From Trichosphaerium sp. ATCC 40318 (Eukaryota; Discosea; Flabellinia; Trichosidae): a DNA stretch of 64,000 bases. This document shows, piece after piece, positions 44,086 to 55,380 of the stretch. The stretch is taken from contig JALMLS010000577.1 in assembly GCA_038496445.1 (NCBI GenBank), forward strand, positions 558,001 to 622,000. Direction: 5' to 3'. The notes beneath the pieces were generated by a model. That model was not told where the DNA came from. It saw only the letters and a program-made list of their open reading frames with translations, and searched no databases. Position 1 is the first letter of the stretch. Every line of letters begins with the position of its first letter. The position numbers and the translations under genes were made by a program.

Positions 44086-46034
44086 TTATTGTTTTTTAGA
44101 CTGAATAATCTTTGGTACAACTGTAACCAAAAAGCTAGCACTGCGTAAAATAACAGATGCAGAGCTTTTTTTGAGGTTTGGCAATTCGATGTTATGTTGT
44201 ACTACTTCACCAGCTATTGGTACAATCTCCAAATTAACCTCAAACTCTGAATCTGAAGTGTGTTCCCACTTATAATAACATATTAAAAAAAAACCTATTG
44301 TATTCTAGAGAAACTGTACCGCTTCACTAATAGGTGCATTTCTGATAGTAACATCAAAAGCAACATTAGTATTTTCTTTAATATCTGTGCAATCGCATAT
44401 AACCTTTAGTTTAAAGTTCCAACTATTTAGTAGTTAGTTGTATGTCTGTTTGAACTAGTGTTTAAGACTTAACATTTTAAGTCCGACAAGTATTCAAGTG
44501 TGTCAAGCCACTTACCTTGACTTTACGTTAACAGTATTACTCTAAATACGTACCAGTATTTATTGGGCCATTCCGTATACGTTGTTGTATGTGACAAGTG
44601 CACTTTAAGAAAGCCAAGCAGGACTGTTTTATCATATGGATCTCCATCTGTTGCACTTTACAAAAAAAAATTATTCATCTCAATGTTAAATGTTTGTAGT
44701 ACTGTAGCTTAGCCTGAAAGATCACGCGGTCCAAACTTGTATTTACATCTTGAATATGACATTTTGATAGTTGTAACAACAAGTTCTGTGCAGCATTTAT
44801 ATCTTCTTCATCAAAAAGGTTGTACTCTTCCATTTCTTTTAGTTGATCTAGACTACGACAGCACGGAAGGAACTTAGCTAACGTGGCAATTATGAGCGGG
44901 TAATTCTCCTTATTTAGTCGGTATTTGTCGATCTCTATGTCTTCTCTGCCTTTATCTCTTGATATCTCTTTGTCACTTCCGCTTTCATCCTCTTGGCTGT
45001 CTTCATTTATGTCGTCTTTGAAGTACATACTTTTACCTTCAGGTACTAGAGTTTCAACCCAATCGCAAGCTACTCTAATACGAGTCTCTAGTGAGCAAAC
45101 CATTGTTGATAGCACATGGAGTAATGTTCTCTTTGAAAGATGCATTCGTTTTAGTTTGCTAGAACTCCATATATAACCACTAAAACGTCCTATTTGCTTA
45201 GACCATAACTCTTCAAAGTTAGGGATAGTATGTTGGAGGAGCATCAACCTCTACAAAGTACATATTAGTCTCACCAAGTAAGTGCTGTACTGGAGGACAA
45301 CATACTTCTAAATTTAGAATGTTATACTTATGTGAATAGTCTTTTTCAAACCACTCTTCCATCACCCATTTGACAAGCCAATTGAACTCAAAGTATTGAC
45401 TCAACTTAAAGACTGGTAGTGCTATTGTTTTAAACCACTTTTCTTCTGATAACGATGTGGTGCTTGAATCATATTTAAGTTCCATGCCATACAATGTTTT
45501 AAAAAATATATCCACGTGATCGTGAGTTAGTCCTGGAATCTCAGGAGTTGACAGTGTTAATCTAGAACTTGTAAATAGACGCTATGATATTCAAAACAAG
45601 GTAACACGTGAACAGGTAAACAAGAAAAAGAAAGAACAACAACTTACATATTTTTTTCATCGTTTTGTTTCCAATCCTCTTATTCAAAGAATCAGTACTT
45701 TAAAACAACTTAATTTACACCCGAACGTACTTGATAGAGCCTTTTTGAAGAATCCAGCACGTAATAGAATAAATCTATGCACTTTGTACTCTTTTTGGTT
45801 GATAATCTATTTGACGTTAATATTATTCGTAATATGCGTTAATAGAACGTGTGGAGCGCTACGGACCACTAAAAAATCTGTAAACTGTTTTTCAGCGTAA
45901 ACAGCGTGAAGCAAGTCTGTTACGCCCATATCTAACCATTGGCTTGATTGAGCCACAGTTTTAGCTTTTTTGGCTGCTTTAAATGAGTCATTGTCTATTG
46001 CGGAGCGTTCTCGCTTTTTGCGTCGTGGTATCAT
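44086..46034 (-). CDS. BTB/POZ-domain protein with long C-terminal region
   Basis: ATG at 46034 (MIPRRKKRERSAIDNDSF), stop TAA at 44086-44088. After a basic leader the BTB fold is readable: QFTDFLVVRSAPH, INQKEYKVHRFILLRAGFF, LSTPEIPGLTHDHV, then the usual helices (DIFFKTLYGMELKYD, LPVFKLSQYFEFNWLVKWVM). The middle is helical and acidic (INEDSQEDESGSDKEIS). The last exons are beta-rich (DPYDKTVLLGFLKVHLS, DVTIRNAPISEAVQFL, FEVNLEIVPIAGEV), possibly a TRAF/MATH- or C2-like fold. BTB proteins dimerise and often act as Cullin-3 adaptors; the substrate is unknown. The joins to the last three exons are by eye and less certain than the BTB part. Confidence 0.7.
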
Positions 46035-46581
46035 GTTGCTGCTCTTACTTGATTATTAATAACACAGGTGTAACGTATTGCTTTGTTTTTCGCGAACTCC
46101 GTTTTTGGTTTCACGAAAACCTGACACAAAAAAGACGTCTACGTAAAACAATTCAAAGATTTACGTCGACATGATAATTAAGGCAATCAAAACAATAGAC
46201 GTTTCATAATATTTTTAGATTGTTTTTTTTTGTATCTTTAGTTAACTAACGGCTCTATCTTGTTCTAAGTGTGAACGCTGTTATTTACTTTTACATGTTT
46301 TTGTAGCTATTTTTTTACATACCTAAAAAGCTTCAATCGAGCTTCATGACGAATAAGCAGATGATTAGAGCCTGGAATCATTCATCAACGTGCTCTTGCA
46401 AATAAATTTATGCGTTATGGGCAAAATAAAGCTTATGCGTACCCAATATGAACGTGTATTATAATGTACCGTTAAACGACGTTTATCGCTCGGAAAACGC
46501 TTAAAACGTTGGTTTGCTGTGTTAATATTCTAGTCAAATCGAGTACCCTAATACCGATGTAGGGCAAGCGTGTACCAGCGT
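46035..46581. other. intergenic, contains direct repeat copy 1
   Basis: Apart from the repeat copy at 46185-46294, nothing recognised. Confidence 0.45.
46185..46294. repeat. direct repeat copy 1 (partner at 47514-47618)
   Basis: The first 45 bases (from AATCAAAACAATAGACG on) are identical to the partner. After that the copies stay recognisable but diverge (GTTAACTAAC, then GAACGCTGT, then CTTTTAC). The partner overlaps the 3' end of the metalloprotease gene; here the corresponding coding end is broken. The repeats lie about 1.3 kb apart in the same orientation and enclose a candidate gene. Confidence 0.75.
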
Positions 46582-47061
46582 TTAAATGGTGTACATACAT
46601 TTAATAGCTATTTGTACATGAAAGAAGGTTTCCAAGTCTGTACAGCCTTGCGTAATCTGTAAATTCAATATTCCGTCCTCCGTTACCATAAGCAATTTTA
46701 CATTGTATGAAATACCATGAGTAATTGAAGGTCCCTTACTCTTTGAAAGTACAGTCCATACACTGTATATGATACAGCATAACTTTCAGCAATAGTTAAA
46801 CAATTGTAGCAGCATAGTTTCAAAGAAACTGTTTTTGGTAAGTACTCAAGTATCTCCATGTAAAAAGTAAGTTCTGTCTCTAAAACTTCTGTAGTGGTAA
46901 AACATAACTACAGTAAGCTTTATGGACCTCTGATTCAATAAAGTACCAAGCAAGAGTGAGTATTTTGACATTTTGATTTGAATATTATGTTCATCAACTT
47001 CTATGAAAAAGTAACCTCTGTGTTTTGATACCTAAATTATCAAATAATCTATAACTGCATA
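46582..47061 (-). CDS. candidate small gene, unknown
   Basis: Three open stretches in consistent order with GT-AG joins: SKHRGYFFIEVDEHNIQIK and MSKYSLLL, then EVLETELTFYMEILEYLPK, TVSLKLCCYNCLTIAESYAV, then possibly DGILNLQITQGCTDLETFF before a TAA at 46582-46584. Alternating hydrophobic strands give a PCNA- or HUS1-clamp-like impression, but I see no decisive motif and no sure start codon. The gene may begin upstream or be a fragment. It lies between the two direct repeats. Confidence 0.35.
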
Positions 47062-47185
47062 TATGTAGACAATGGTTTATTGAGCACCTGCCGCCAAAAG
47101 GAAAGATTTGAAAAAGGTATCTGTGGGTTAGAATGATTGTTCAAAATAATGACCAATTTTCAGCAATCAGGTCTAGAGACGGGTG

Positions 47186-47362
47186 ATGCTAGCTTTATGT
47201 GGAACACTGAAAGTGATAAAAAAATGCAAGAAACGACAGAATGTAATCCTTAATCACTATGTTGTTCAAGAATTACTTGCAAAACATGGTGGTGTTAGAG
47301 GAGAAGAATATGATCCCAGGCAGAAAAAACTCGGTTTTAGATTCAATGAAATGGTTGATTGA
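47186..47362 (+). CDS. 58-residue open frame with conserved-looking C-terminus, unknown
   Basis: ATG at 47186, TGA at 47360-47362. The product is basic at the start (LKVIKKCKKRQNVILNHYVV) and ends LLAKHGGVRGEEYDPRQKKL, GFRFNEMVD. It reads more like a real protein end than chance sequence. It could be the last exon of a longer gene or a remnant; no upstream exon was fixed. Confidence 0.3.
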   Translation: MLALCGTLKVIKKCKKRQNVILNHYVVQELLAKHGGVRGEEYDPRQKKLGFRFNEMVD

Positions 47363-47513
47363 AGTACACTATTAATTACCAGCAAGTTCTGGTTCAAAGA
47401 AATTGTAGACACAAATGTGCTCTGAAGCATACCCAAAATTTGGCCAAAAATAACGTTTTTGAGGTGTGCTAGACTTTTTTTGAAAATGTGAACTGCTTAC
47501 AAAAATCGTCCCT

Positions 47514-47618
47514 AATCAAAACAATAGACGTTTCATAATATTTTTAGATTGTTTTTTTACATTATTAGTTAACTAACATCTATCTACAGTTGTCAGGAAC
47601 GCTGTAATCTTCTTTTAC
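47514..47618. repeat. direct repeat copy 2 (partner at 46185-46294)
   Basis: This copy runs from downstream sequence into the last codons of the M36 protease gene (stop at 47580-47582). The shared sequence therefore includes the 3' end and 3' flank of that gene, so copy 1 is best explained as a duplicated gene end. Confidence 0.75.
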
Positions 47619-50214
47619 AGGGTCCGTGGTAGCTACTGCGTTTACACCTAGGCCTCTTCTAGCAAAGCCCTAACGACGAAATGAGTACTTGCGAAAAAAA
47701 CAAACTGGTTGACTACTATCACGTGATAAAACAAAGGGTAATTCATACCTTCCACATTGTGCACACGTGTTTGCTAGCGTAGTTTACTTCATCAGCATGA
47801 ATTATAGCATCTCTCGCTTGAACCCAATTAGGACTGCAAGGTTGCAATCTAATAGAGATATTAGTTTAACAAGCAGTCTTAAAACAAAAGTCAAAAAAAC
47901 CCCGTACTTTAGACCATCTACGACGTTTTGCCATATAATGTTGTTTCCAGCAGTACCAGAAACCCAATCACCGTCGTATCCGTACTCCAAACGCATCTCC
48001 CAGTAAACACTGAAGAGAATGGTTGTCCAAATACTTCCCTTTGCGTGTACTTCATAGTAACGAGACTCAGAAGTCATTCCATAGGTTTGTGGGTTTACAG
48101 TAAGATTGTACGCATATGGGAAAGCACGGATGCCAGTTTTATTACTAATAACTAAAAGAGTTAGCAAATATTAGACACTGAAAAAGCCATACCATAAGCA
48201 CCCATAACAAACTGAGTGTCTATAGTATCCTCAGCTTTTGTTGCTAGCATTGTAGCCCACCAGTCTCCCCAACCTTCTCCCATGCCTGCTGCCTTGTTTG
48301 TGAATAAGCAATTCACGTCTTTTGGGCCACCAGTGAGACTAGTAGATAGTAAGTATATCAATAATGATTAAAAAATGAACTGAAATACAAATTAATACAG
48401 CAAAACGAAAAGCCATACCGAGTTGAGACACCATGACCGAACTCGTGAATCATGATTTGAGAATCTAGTGCACCATCGCGTTGAGGTTCTGTTTCGTCCC
48501 ATTTGAACATAACCATCATACCATGCTGACCTACAAACAAAAAGTTAGTTTTCTTGTTTTTTTCTGATAGTATTTGTTCAACGTACCATCAGGTGGTGTA
48601 GAAAAGTAAGCGTTATCCATGCCACTACCGTCATGCGCCTTGGCAATGACTGCGTCATTACCATATCCTCCTCTACCGAAGTTGCTTGTTTGAAAGTTTC
48701 CAGCTTCTTCAGTAAAACCGCTTAGATAGAACAAGTCATGTACAACATTATTCCAATAGAATAAGTTTGCAATAGTGGCGTCTTGGTATGAGAAAGGCTC
48801 TTTAGTCAAGTCTAGTGTGAATTCGAATTCAAGATGTTTTTGTTTGCCACCATCAGGTCTGTAATTGAATTTCCAATCGTCACCTCCGTTATGATTTTCT
48901 TGTGCAAAAACATTGTTACCAACAGTCACGTGGTAGTCAGTATCTTCGTCCTATACCGTTGTATTTAGTTAACGATTTAGCAAAGTATTAGAGTTGTACC
49001 GTTACAGTGTGCCATCCGTCCTGACTGGCTTTACCAAATTTTAGCCATGGATCAGTTCTACATACCAAGTTATATAGTGATTAAATAAGAAGCTGGCGTA
49101 CACTTCAACACGTTCTATCCCATGGTATGGACTTAAATTATCTGGGTATGTGAACACAGAGTATTTTGCGTGAGTTGATATGGATTGGTATGCAACATTG
49201 TTTTCTTTCTATTGTTACGTAAGTGCTGTATAAAAGAAGAGCGTGTGTATACCTCATGCCTGACCCAGTTGTAACAAGCGTGAATGTGTCCTGAAGTTAC
49301 ATCTACAAACGTATGGAACAAGCCTACGCTTTGGAGATCAACTACCATCTATGAATGTACATGAGCTTCAGGATGAGAAAATAAAAAGAATAGGACATAC
49401 ATGGTGAGCAAGAACAAGAGTTTTGTCTGCAAGCATAATATATCCAAGATCTGTTGTTGGTACTGTTTCTTGAACTTTGTCAAGACGTTCCAAGTGATTC
49501 AAAGCGTGAAAGAAAGCCTGTTGACAAATATATTAAAGCGCGAACTTTATTTTGTTGTTGGAATACAAAAACCGTACTTCTTTGTGAGATACTTCAGTGG
49601 CTTGAACCTCTGGTGCTTCTCCTTTAAAAACTGTAGCGCCCATGCTTATTACATGTCCATCACGTATATTCACATTAGCAACAGCGTTCGTAACCTTTTG
49701 GAAACAATCAGAAAAGTTGTAAAACAGTGCAACACAAAGTCGTGATTGATGAAAGTTCATCAGGCTTTCTTGTTGTATGACAGCCACGTACAGGGATACC
49801 GTTTACGATCTGTCGTAGGTACACATGTTCCACGTTATTATGTTCAGTTTTATAGTCACTTGTTACTTCCCAAGAAGTACCAGGATGCATTCTAGAGACA
49901 TGATCGACAGCAATCTTTGTCTAACATGGTTCGTCAATATACGCGATAGTCAAACAATAAAAGGCAATCAATGTAGTTTTAATGGTGAGAATTCGTACCC
50001 TGTGTCCTCCGTATGGACCACCAAATGAATTTATAGCTATTAGTGGTTAGATCTATAGTGTAGGTGCATGCTAAAATAGCGTACCAACGTTCGTTGTGGT
50101 TTTATAGAATGGAATGTGAGTAGGAACAACTTCGTAGTTTCTTTGATGTTTGTTGAGTCCTACTAGTGCACAGGCAATGCCAAATGCTATAGCTAGTACG
50201 AAAAGGTGCTTCAT
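47580..50214 (-). CDS. secreted M36 fungalysin-type metalloprotease
   Basis: About ten exons. ATG at 50214 opens a signal peptide ([19 protein letters not shown]). A FTP/PepSY-like propeptide region follows ([32 protein letters not shown]). In the catalytic part [20 protein letters not shown] and NNAY precede the zinc site [15 protein letters not shown] (HExxH), with [19 protein letters not shown] carrying the third ligand Glu. The end reads [16 protein letters not shown] and [11 protein letters not shown]. All are hallmarks of fungal extracellular elastinolytic metalloproteases. The substrate is probably extracellular protein used for feeding. The HEFGHG variant, in place of the usual HEYTHG, keeps both His and the Glu. 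Confidence 0.93.
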
Positions 50215-50683
50215 GTTTGTGTATAAGCGAATTGTAAGTGATTTGGAACATTCCAAAGCTCGATTCACTTAAACCTTCTTGAAAATTAGGGCAATTGCTC
50301 AACCGCCCAAACACAATATACTAGGACTAATCTATCCTAACTGTTATGAAAAAACAGGAACTGTGGTCAGAACTTTCCATCTCTAGAATGTTCCTGAGAT
50401 AAATCTCTCAGCTTGGTAATACTCGTTTAAGAGCATTCAAGAGCGTATTTACGCTTGAAATCACTTTTTTACATTCTTTCCATTCCAGTTTACTTCGTTC
50501 TCTGATTGTCTTCGATGCTTTTTCGAAATCTCCTTTTTGTATTGTAAGCTTATTCGTATACTAGCAGAACTAGTCATTGTGTGTTAGTACTTTGTAGTTG
50601 ACAAAGTAACAGCACACAATCACGTGACTACGCCACTACGTAACGACGATTTCAACGTGAGTCAAACAGATGATCATCGCGGA
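50215..50683. other. divergent promoter region
   Basis: Spacer between the protease and the ankyrin-DHHC gene, which point away from each other. A TCACGTGA octamer lies at about 50620, some 60 bp before the ATG of the ankyrin-DHHC gene. Confidence 0.4.
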
Positions 50684-53600
50684 ATGATGGACGTCCAAGT
50701 TGAGAATGAGGAGTCTGTTCAAAATTCGCGTTGGGGCAAGATATATGAGTCTACAGTAAAGAAAACACAATATGGTAAGTTATTACAGCCGTATGTAAAA
50801 TTTAGATGTTGTAGATAGGCCAAATATTAAAGTTGAGGAGGTTTCTACGCTATTAGATGCAAAATGCGACGATAGGTTGCTTTTGGTTGACTTTCTTTTT
50901 ACTTACGCTTAAAACGTAGAGGGTACTTACCTATTCACTATGCAGTGCAACAGGGCAGCTTAGACGTTATTAAAGAATTCATTGACTTCAAAGGCACGTA
51001 AATCAAATACTCTAATCCCCTACGCTGTTGCGCCCAACGTAAAGGCGATATAATGTGTTTAATTACTTACAAACAATAGCGGACCTAAATGTGAAAACAA
51101 CTTGCGAAAATGGCGTCAGCGTAGCACACATAGCAGTGGAATGTGGATCCGTAGCAATACTTGACACTATAGCCAAACATGGAGCAGATTTATTGACAAC
51201 AGGCAGAAAAAAACAAGGTTGAAAATTATTTTAATACTCTCATCCTAGATGCCCGTGGCCAGACACTTATACATTCAGCGGTTATTCACGATCGATACTT
51301 AGTACTTGCTTACCTTTTGTACGACTCAGGGGTCAAGAATTTGCTATACAAACTAGACAACAGCGGACGAACGGTACTCTTAACAACCCTCTTCGAAAGC
51401 ACTATGCCGGAACAACAAATTTTAGCGATATTAATTTTGTTTTGAGGCTCTTCATTGGGCTGTTGGTACTGGACAGATTGAATCAGTAACAATGCTTATA
51501 GATTTATACAATAAAAACTTATGCACAAGGGACAACAAAGGTAAAAAGAACTTAATAAGAAAAAAAGCAAAAAATAAATTGTCCGATGTTAATGGCCACT
51601 ATAGGTAAAACCCCACTACACCTGGCAGCTCAGGTAGGAGATAAATTGATCTTGAAGTCTATTCTCGAGTCAGGGAAGATAACACGAGCAGACATAAAGC
51701 TCGTTGATAAAAGCAACAAAGGCGCTATAGACTATGCCAGAGAACGTGGAGATACAAACGTAGTCAGAGCCATACGTTATTACTATGGGGTTCTACGATA
51801 CCCTCCACAAACTGTACGCTTATAGTAGTAATCTCTAGTATGTTGTTTCCCCTTAAATTGTCGTAGAAGGACCTTGCTTTTCTATTGTCAGGATTCCTTT
51901 GGCTTCCGGTTTGCTTCGCTTGCTTCAGCTTTAATTTCTTCCTTGCGACATGTGGCACGTGTTGCGTTCTATTTATATTAAAATCTAACGGTTGGCTCTA
52001 GTTTTTTGCACGTGGGTAGGCGCACTCATAGCGTTTTCTTTAACGCCGTTAGCACAAGAGAAAAACTTTCTACTTGTGTCAATAGTCGCCAGTACAATAT
52101 CTATTTCTTGTGTTAATGGATGGATTCTTTTACTCCCTTGTATCCCCCTTTAACAATTTTATCACTACCAATCATATGAAGCGTTTCCTTGACGTCTAAA
52201 GATAACGGAGGTTGGATACTTTTTACTTCTGTTCATCTTATTCTATGTTATGGCAGCTACACCTTTTACAAGGTACCAACAGCTTTTTTTGGGTTTACAA
52301 CTTTTACCAAATTCTTTTTATATTTATGTCAAAATAGGCTATTGTATCTGATCCTGGCTTTGTATTAAAGTCTCAAGCGCATTTATTGGTACGTATTTTT
52401 AGTTTCAAATCTGCACTAACGTTAAAGTTCGAAAATGTTTTTCAAACATGTCGGGCTAACATTTACGCCCCAATTGGTTTACCCTGCGTCGGACAAATTG
52501 AGTTCCGCTATCACATTTTCTAACGAAATCGTTACCTTGGGGGTGAACTGTCGTGTTAAATTCGTATATTTCGAACTCAATCCGTTTTTTTCGATCTTTT
52601 TAGTGTGGACGCAAATACAACGCCAGACATGACTTATTTTCATTTTAGGCAATCGAATCTGAATTAAAAGCTAATAATGTACCTAAAGAATACTGCGCAA
52701 CTTGCCTCGTAAGCTCTTTGGGATTGTTTTCATGAAAAAAAAATCACACACGTGTCGTTGAAATTTCTTACAACTTTGATAGATAAAGAGACCGTTAAGA
52801 TCGAAACACTGTACCTGCTGCAATAGGTAATATACCATAGAATATCCAGAATATAAGAAAAAATGAATAACGGAAAAACACGTGGCAGGTTTCTGCCTTC
52901 AGTGCTTCTAAAAAACAAAATTATCTGATTTTTTTTTAGGTGTACTCATGCGTTTGATCATCACTGTCCATGGATAAATAATTGCGTTGGCGAAAGAAAC
53001 CGGGGTTACTTTATTGTGGCGCTATTTTGTCTTTCGTTGTGCTTGATATACATCAACTGGGAACACTATGGTTGTACGTACTAACTTTCTCTAGTATTTT
53101 TTTTTTTCTAAAGTTTCAAAACATAACTACGCCGAAAATTACGCTATTCTATTCAAAAATAGATGTATCGTAAACGCTTTTTATAGCCGATATAAAAAGG
53201 GGTACTTATTTCAGGCTACCCACTCCAAAAAAAAACTTTCCGAACCACAAACAAAAGGGTTTTACCTTTCGGCGCACTCATTGGCGTTTAGATTTAACGG
53301 ATTATGGTAAGACTATACCAGCAACATACCTCGAAGCGGTTATGTATATGTATGAAAAAAAATCGTGGGTGCTTGGCATTGCCATGTGGTACGTCTACAA
53401 CAACAGACATCCAAATATCTCCGATGGTTTTTTGTCTGATTTTTCGATCACATATCATTAGGGACTGTATGATGATGACCTGGACAATTTTGTTACTCTG
53501 TATACAAGTATCTCTTGCCTCTAGAGGTCTAACTACGAATGAAGCTATAAATTGGAGGAAGTACGTTAGAAGTAGCGTAAAAAAAAAACGTCACTTCTCC

Positions 53601-53796
53601 ACGTGTTTTTTTTTCTTTTCTTTCTGTCACTTACTTTGTAAAAACAGAAAAGACTCAACGTTAATTTAGGTATACTCACTTACAAAGTGAAGATGGCACA
53701 TTTAATAATGTGTTTTATAAAGGGTTTATAAATAACTGGAATCAAATCCTGTTCATAACAAACCCAGCGTCAGATGCTTTAAATAAACGTGTTTAG
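50684..53796 (+). CDS. ankyrin-repeat DHHC palmitoyltransferase (Akr1/HIP14 type)
   Basis: More than twelve exons. The start is taken at ATG 50684; the upstream GTG at 50624 is in frame but not a eukaryotic start. Six ankyrin repeats are readable ([86 protein letters not shown]). Membrane segments follow ([43 protein letters not shown]). The zinc-bound DHHC-CRD is intact: [42 protein letters not shown]. The C-terminus has [12 protein letters not shown], the TTxE motif of the family. The enzyme transfers palmitate to cysteines of membrane-associated proteins, usually at the Golgi or plasma membrane. Confidence 0.92.
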
Positions 53797-53991
53797 TAGT
53801 TCTACACTTGAACTTTCATATACTGCACTTACATCTAGAACCTTAAGTGATTTATTTACACACTGGGAAAGGTAAAGTGAATCGCGTTGAACATTTCCAT
53901 TTTAATGGCAAAGTGAACGAAAAAAAAAACAACACAAAAAAAGAACCACTCAAAAAAATTCACGTGACACACACCACCAGCCATACAAAAA

Positions 53992-55011
53992 ATGTTTACA
54001 ACAGTTATATCTACAAGTAGGTTAAATGTACCAAGCCTAAGCTGTTACATGAAGCATTCGACATCTACAATAAACAAAGAAAAAAAGGCTGCTGAGCAAC
54101 CACCCAAGCGCGTTGTACGTTCATTTACAACCCCAAACTTTTGAAAAAAAGTTGATGATCTTATTTTGTTCGAGTTCTTGGCGGAGCCTTGTTTTAGGAT
54201 TTTACGCCTCAAACACCACGTTGTGTTTGGCACAGTCTGGTTACAACAAAAATATTACCATACATGTTTACGCACGTGTTCACTAAATATCTGTAGTATC
54301 CAATAGAGCTATTCACACTACGCTATGCCCCTTCTTTAAACAGGTATTTTGGAACTAATACAAGGCCTATTCTTTTCGCTCTTTGCATGACTACACACCT
54401 TCAAATTGGCGTAAAACCGACAAGGGAAGTGAATGTTTTTCAAGTAACGTACGGCAAGTTTGCCCAACATTTTCGTTCAGGGTTGTGCCCTGGTAGGGCA
54501 GGGTAACCCTGGGGAAGGTTATTGGAAAAAAAACTAACAATTCACTTTTTGGTAAATCCGTTTCAAGCACGTGCTAATTTGTGTAGAAACCATGACCAAT
54601 TCATGCTTGGGATATCGCTATTTACGTCTAAGAAGTTCAAAAAACCAACGAGCGAGTATAGCACGTACAGGTCGCTTGCCAGGTAACGGAAGAACAAAAA
54701 AAAATTCACTTTTTATTTCGAAATGGTACCCATCCGTTATTTTGTTCTTCTCTTCGTAGTTTTTATTCTATTTATTTAGATGGGTGGACATGCTCGATGC
54801 ACGAAAAAGAGGGCGTCAATGGAGATATAAAGTACGAAATAGTGAGCTAGAGAGATGGTGGGCTGTCAGAGATGAAGTACGAGATTTGTTATCTACACCT
54901 TTGAATGTTGAATGGATTTGGTCCCATGACGGGCAACAATTTAACATGGAGATCCCTTCTTTCGATTTTTACGTATGTTTGGACTCAGTGTCGTGGGCTG
55001 CGTCCTTATAA
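53992..55011 (+). CDS. unknown protein, probably mitochondrial
   Basis: A five-exon model: MFTTVISTSRLNVPSLSCYM, then a Lys-rich part (NKEKKAAEQPPKRV), YFGTNTRPILFALCMTTHL, MLGISLFTSKKFKKPTSE and WVDMLDARKRGRQWRYKV, ending FDFYVCLDSVSWAASL at the TAA 55009-55011. The Ser/Thr/Arg-rich start without acidic residues suits a mitochondrial targeting peptide. No family recognised. Some joins are uncertain; the fourth intron (about 54440-54587) holds a GC-rich hairpin. Confidence 0.5.
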
Positions 55012-55380
55012 TAACCAAAAACGGTGATTGTGTACTTCTATAAAATTATATGTAAAAAGTTAAAATTAACTATTATTAAAAACCATATTACAAGCTACGC
55101 CAGTTTTTCCAAGCACGTGTTGCAAAAGTAGACTCGAACAGGCAATGATACGAAAACCAGTTTCGCAGCCACATAACATAACCAATTATAATAAAGCGCT
55201 GGTTAGTGTAGTAATGCATATTTATAGCTATCGAATGTTGGGTGTCCAGTTGTTAAACACTACTCTAGCGAGATAGAATTGTATTAGAATGTAGAGCGCC
55301 GGAACAACCGCATCTTCCCTTGAAAAGAGATTGTCACTTACTTCAAATAGGCCAGGGTTACAGGTGACAGTATTTTTGTT
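55012..55380. other. intergenic, nothing recognised
   Basis: Spacer between two converging genes. A T-loop-like ACTCGAACA near 55132 is not part of a foldable tRNA. Confidence 0.5.

Noticed and set aside
50624-50683. Start of the ankyrin-DHHC gene at 50624
   Set aside because: The codon is GTG; the first ATG in frame is at 50684.
55100-55200. Possible tRNA with T-loop-like ACTCGAACA on the minus strand
   Set aside because: No acceptor, D or anticodon stems can be formed around it.
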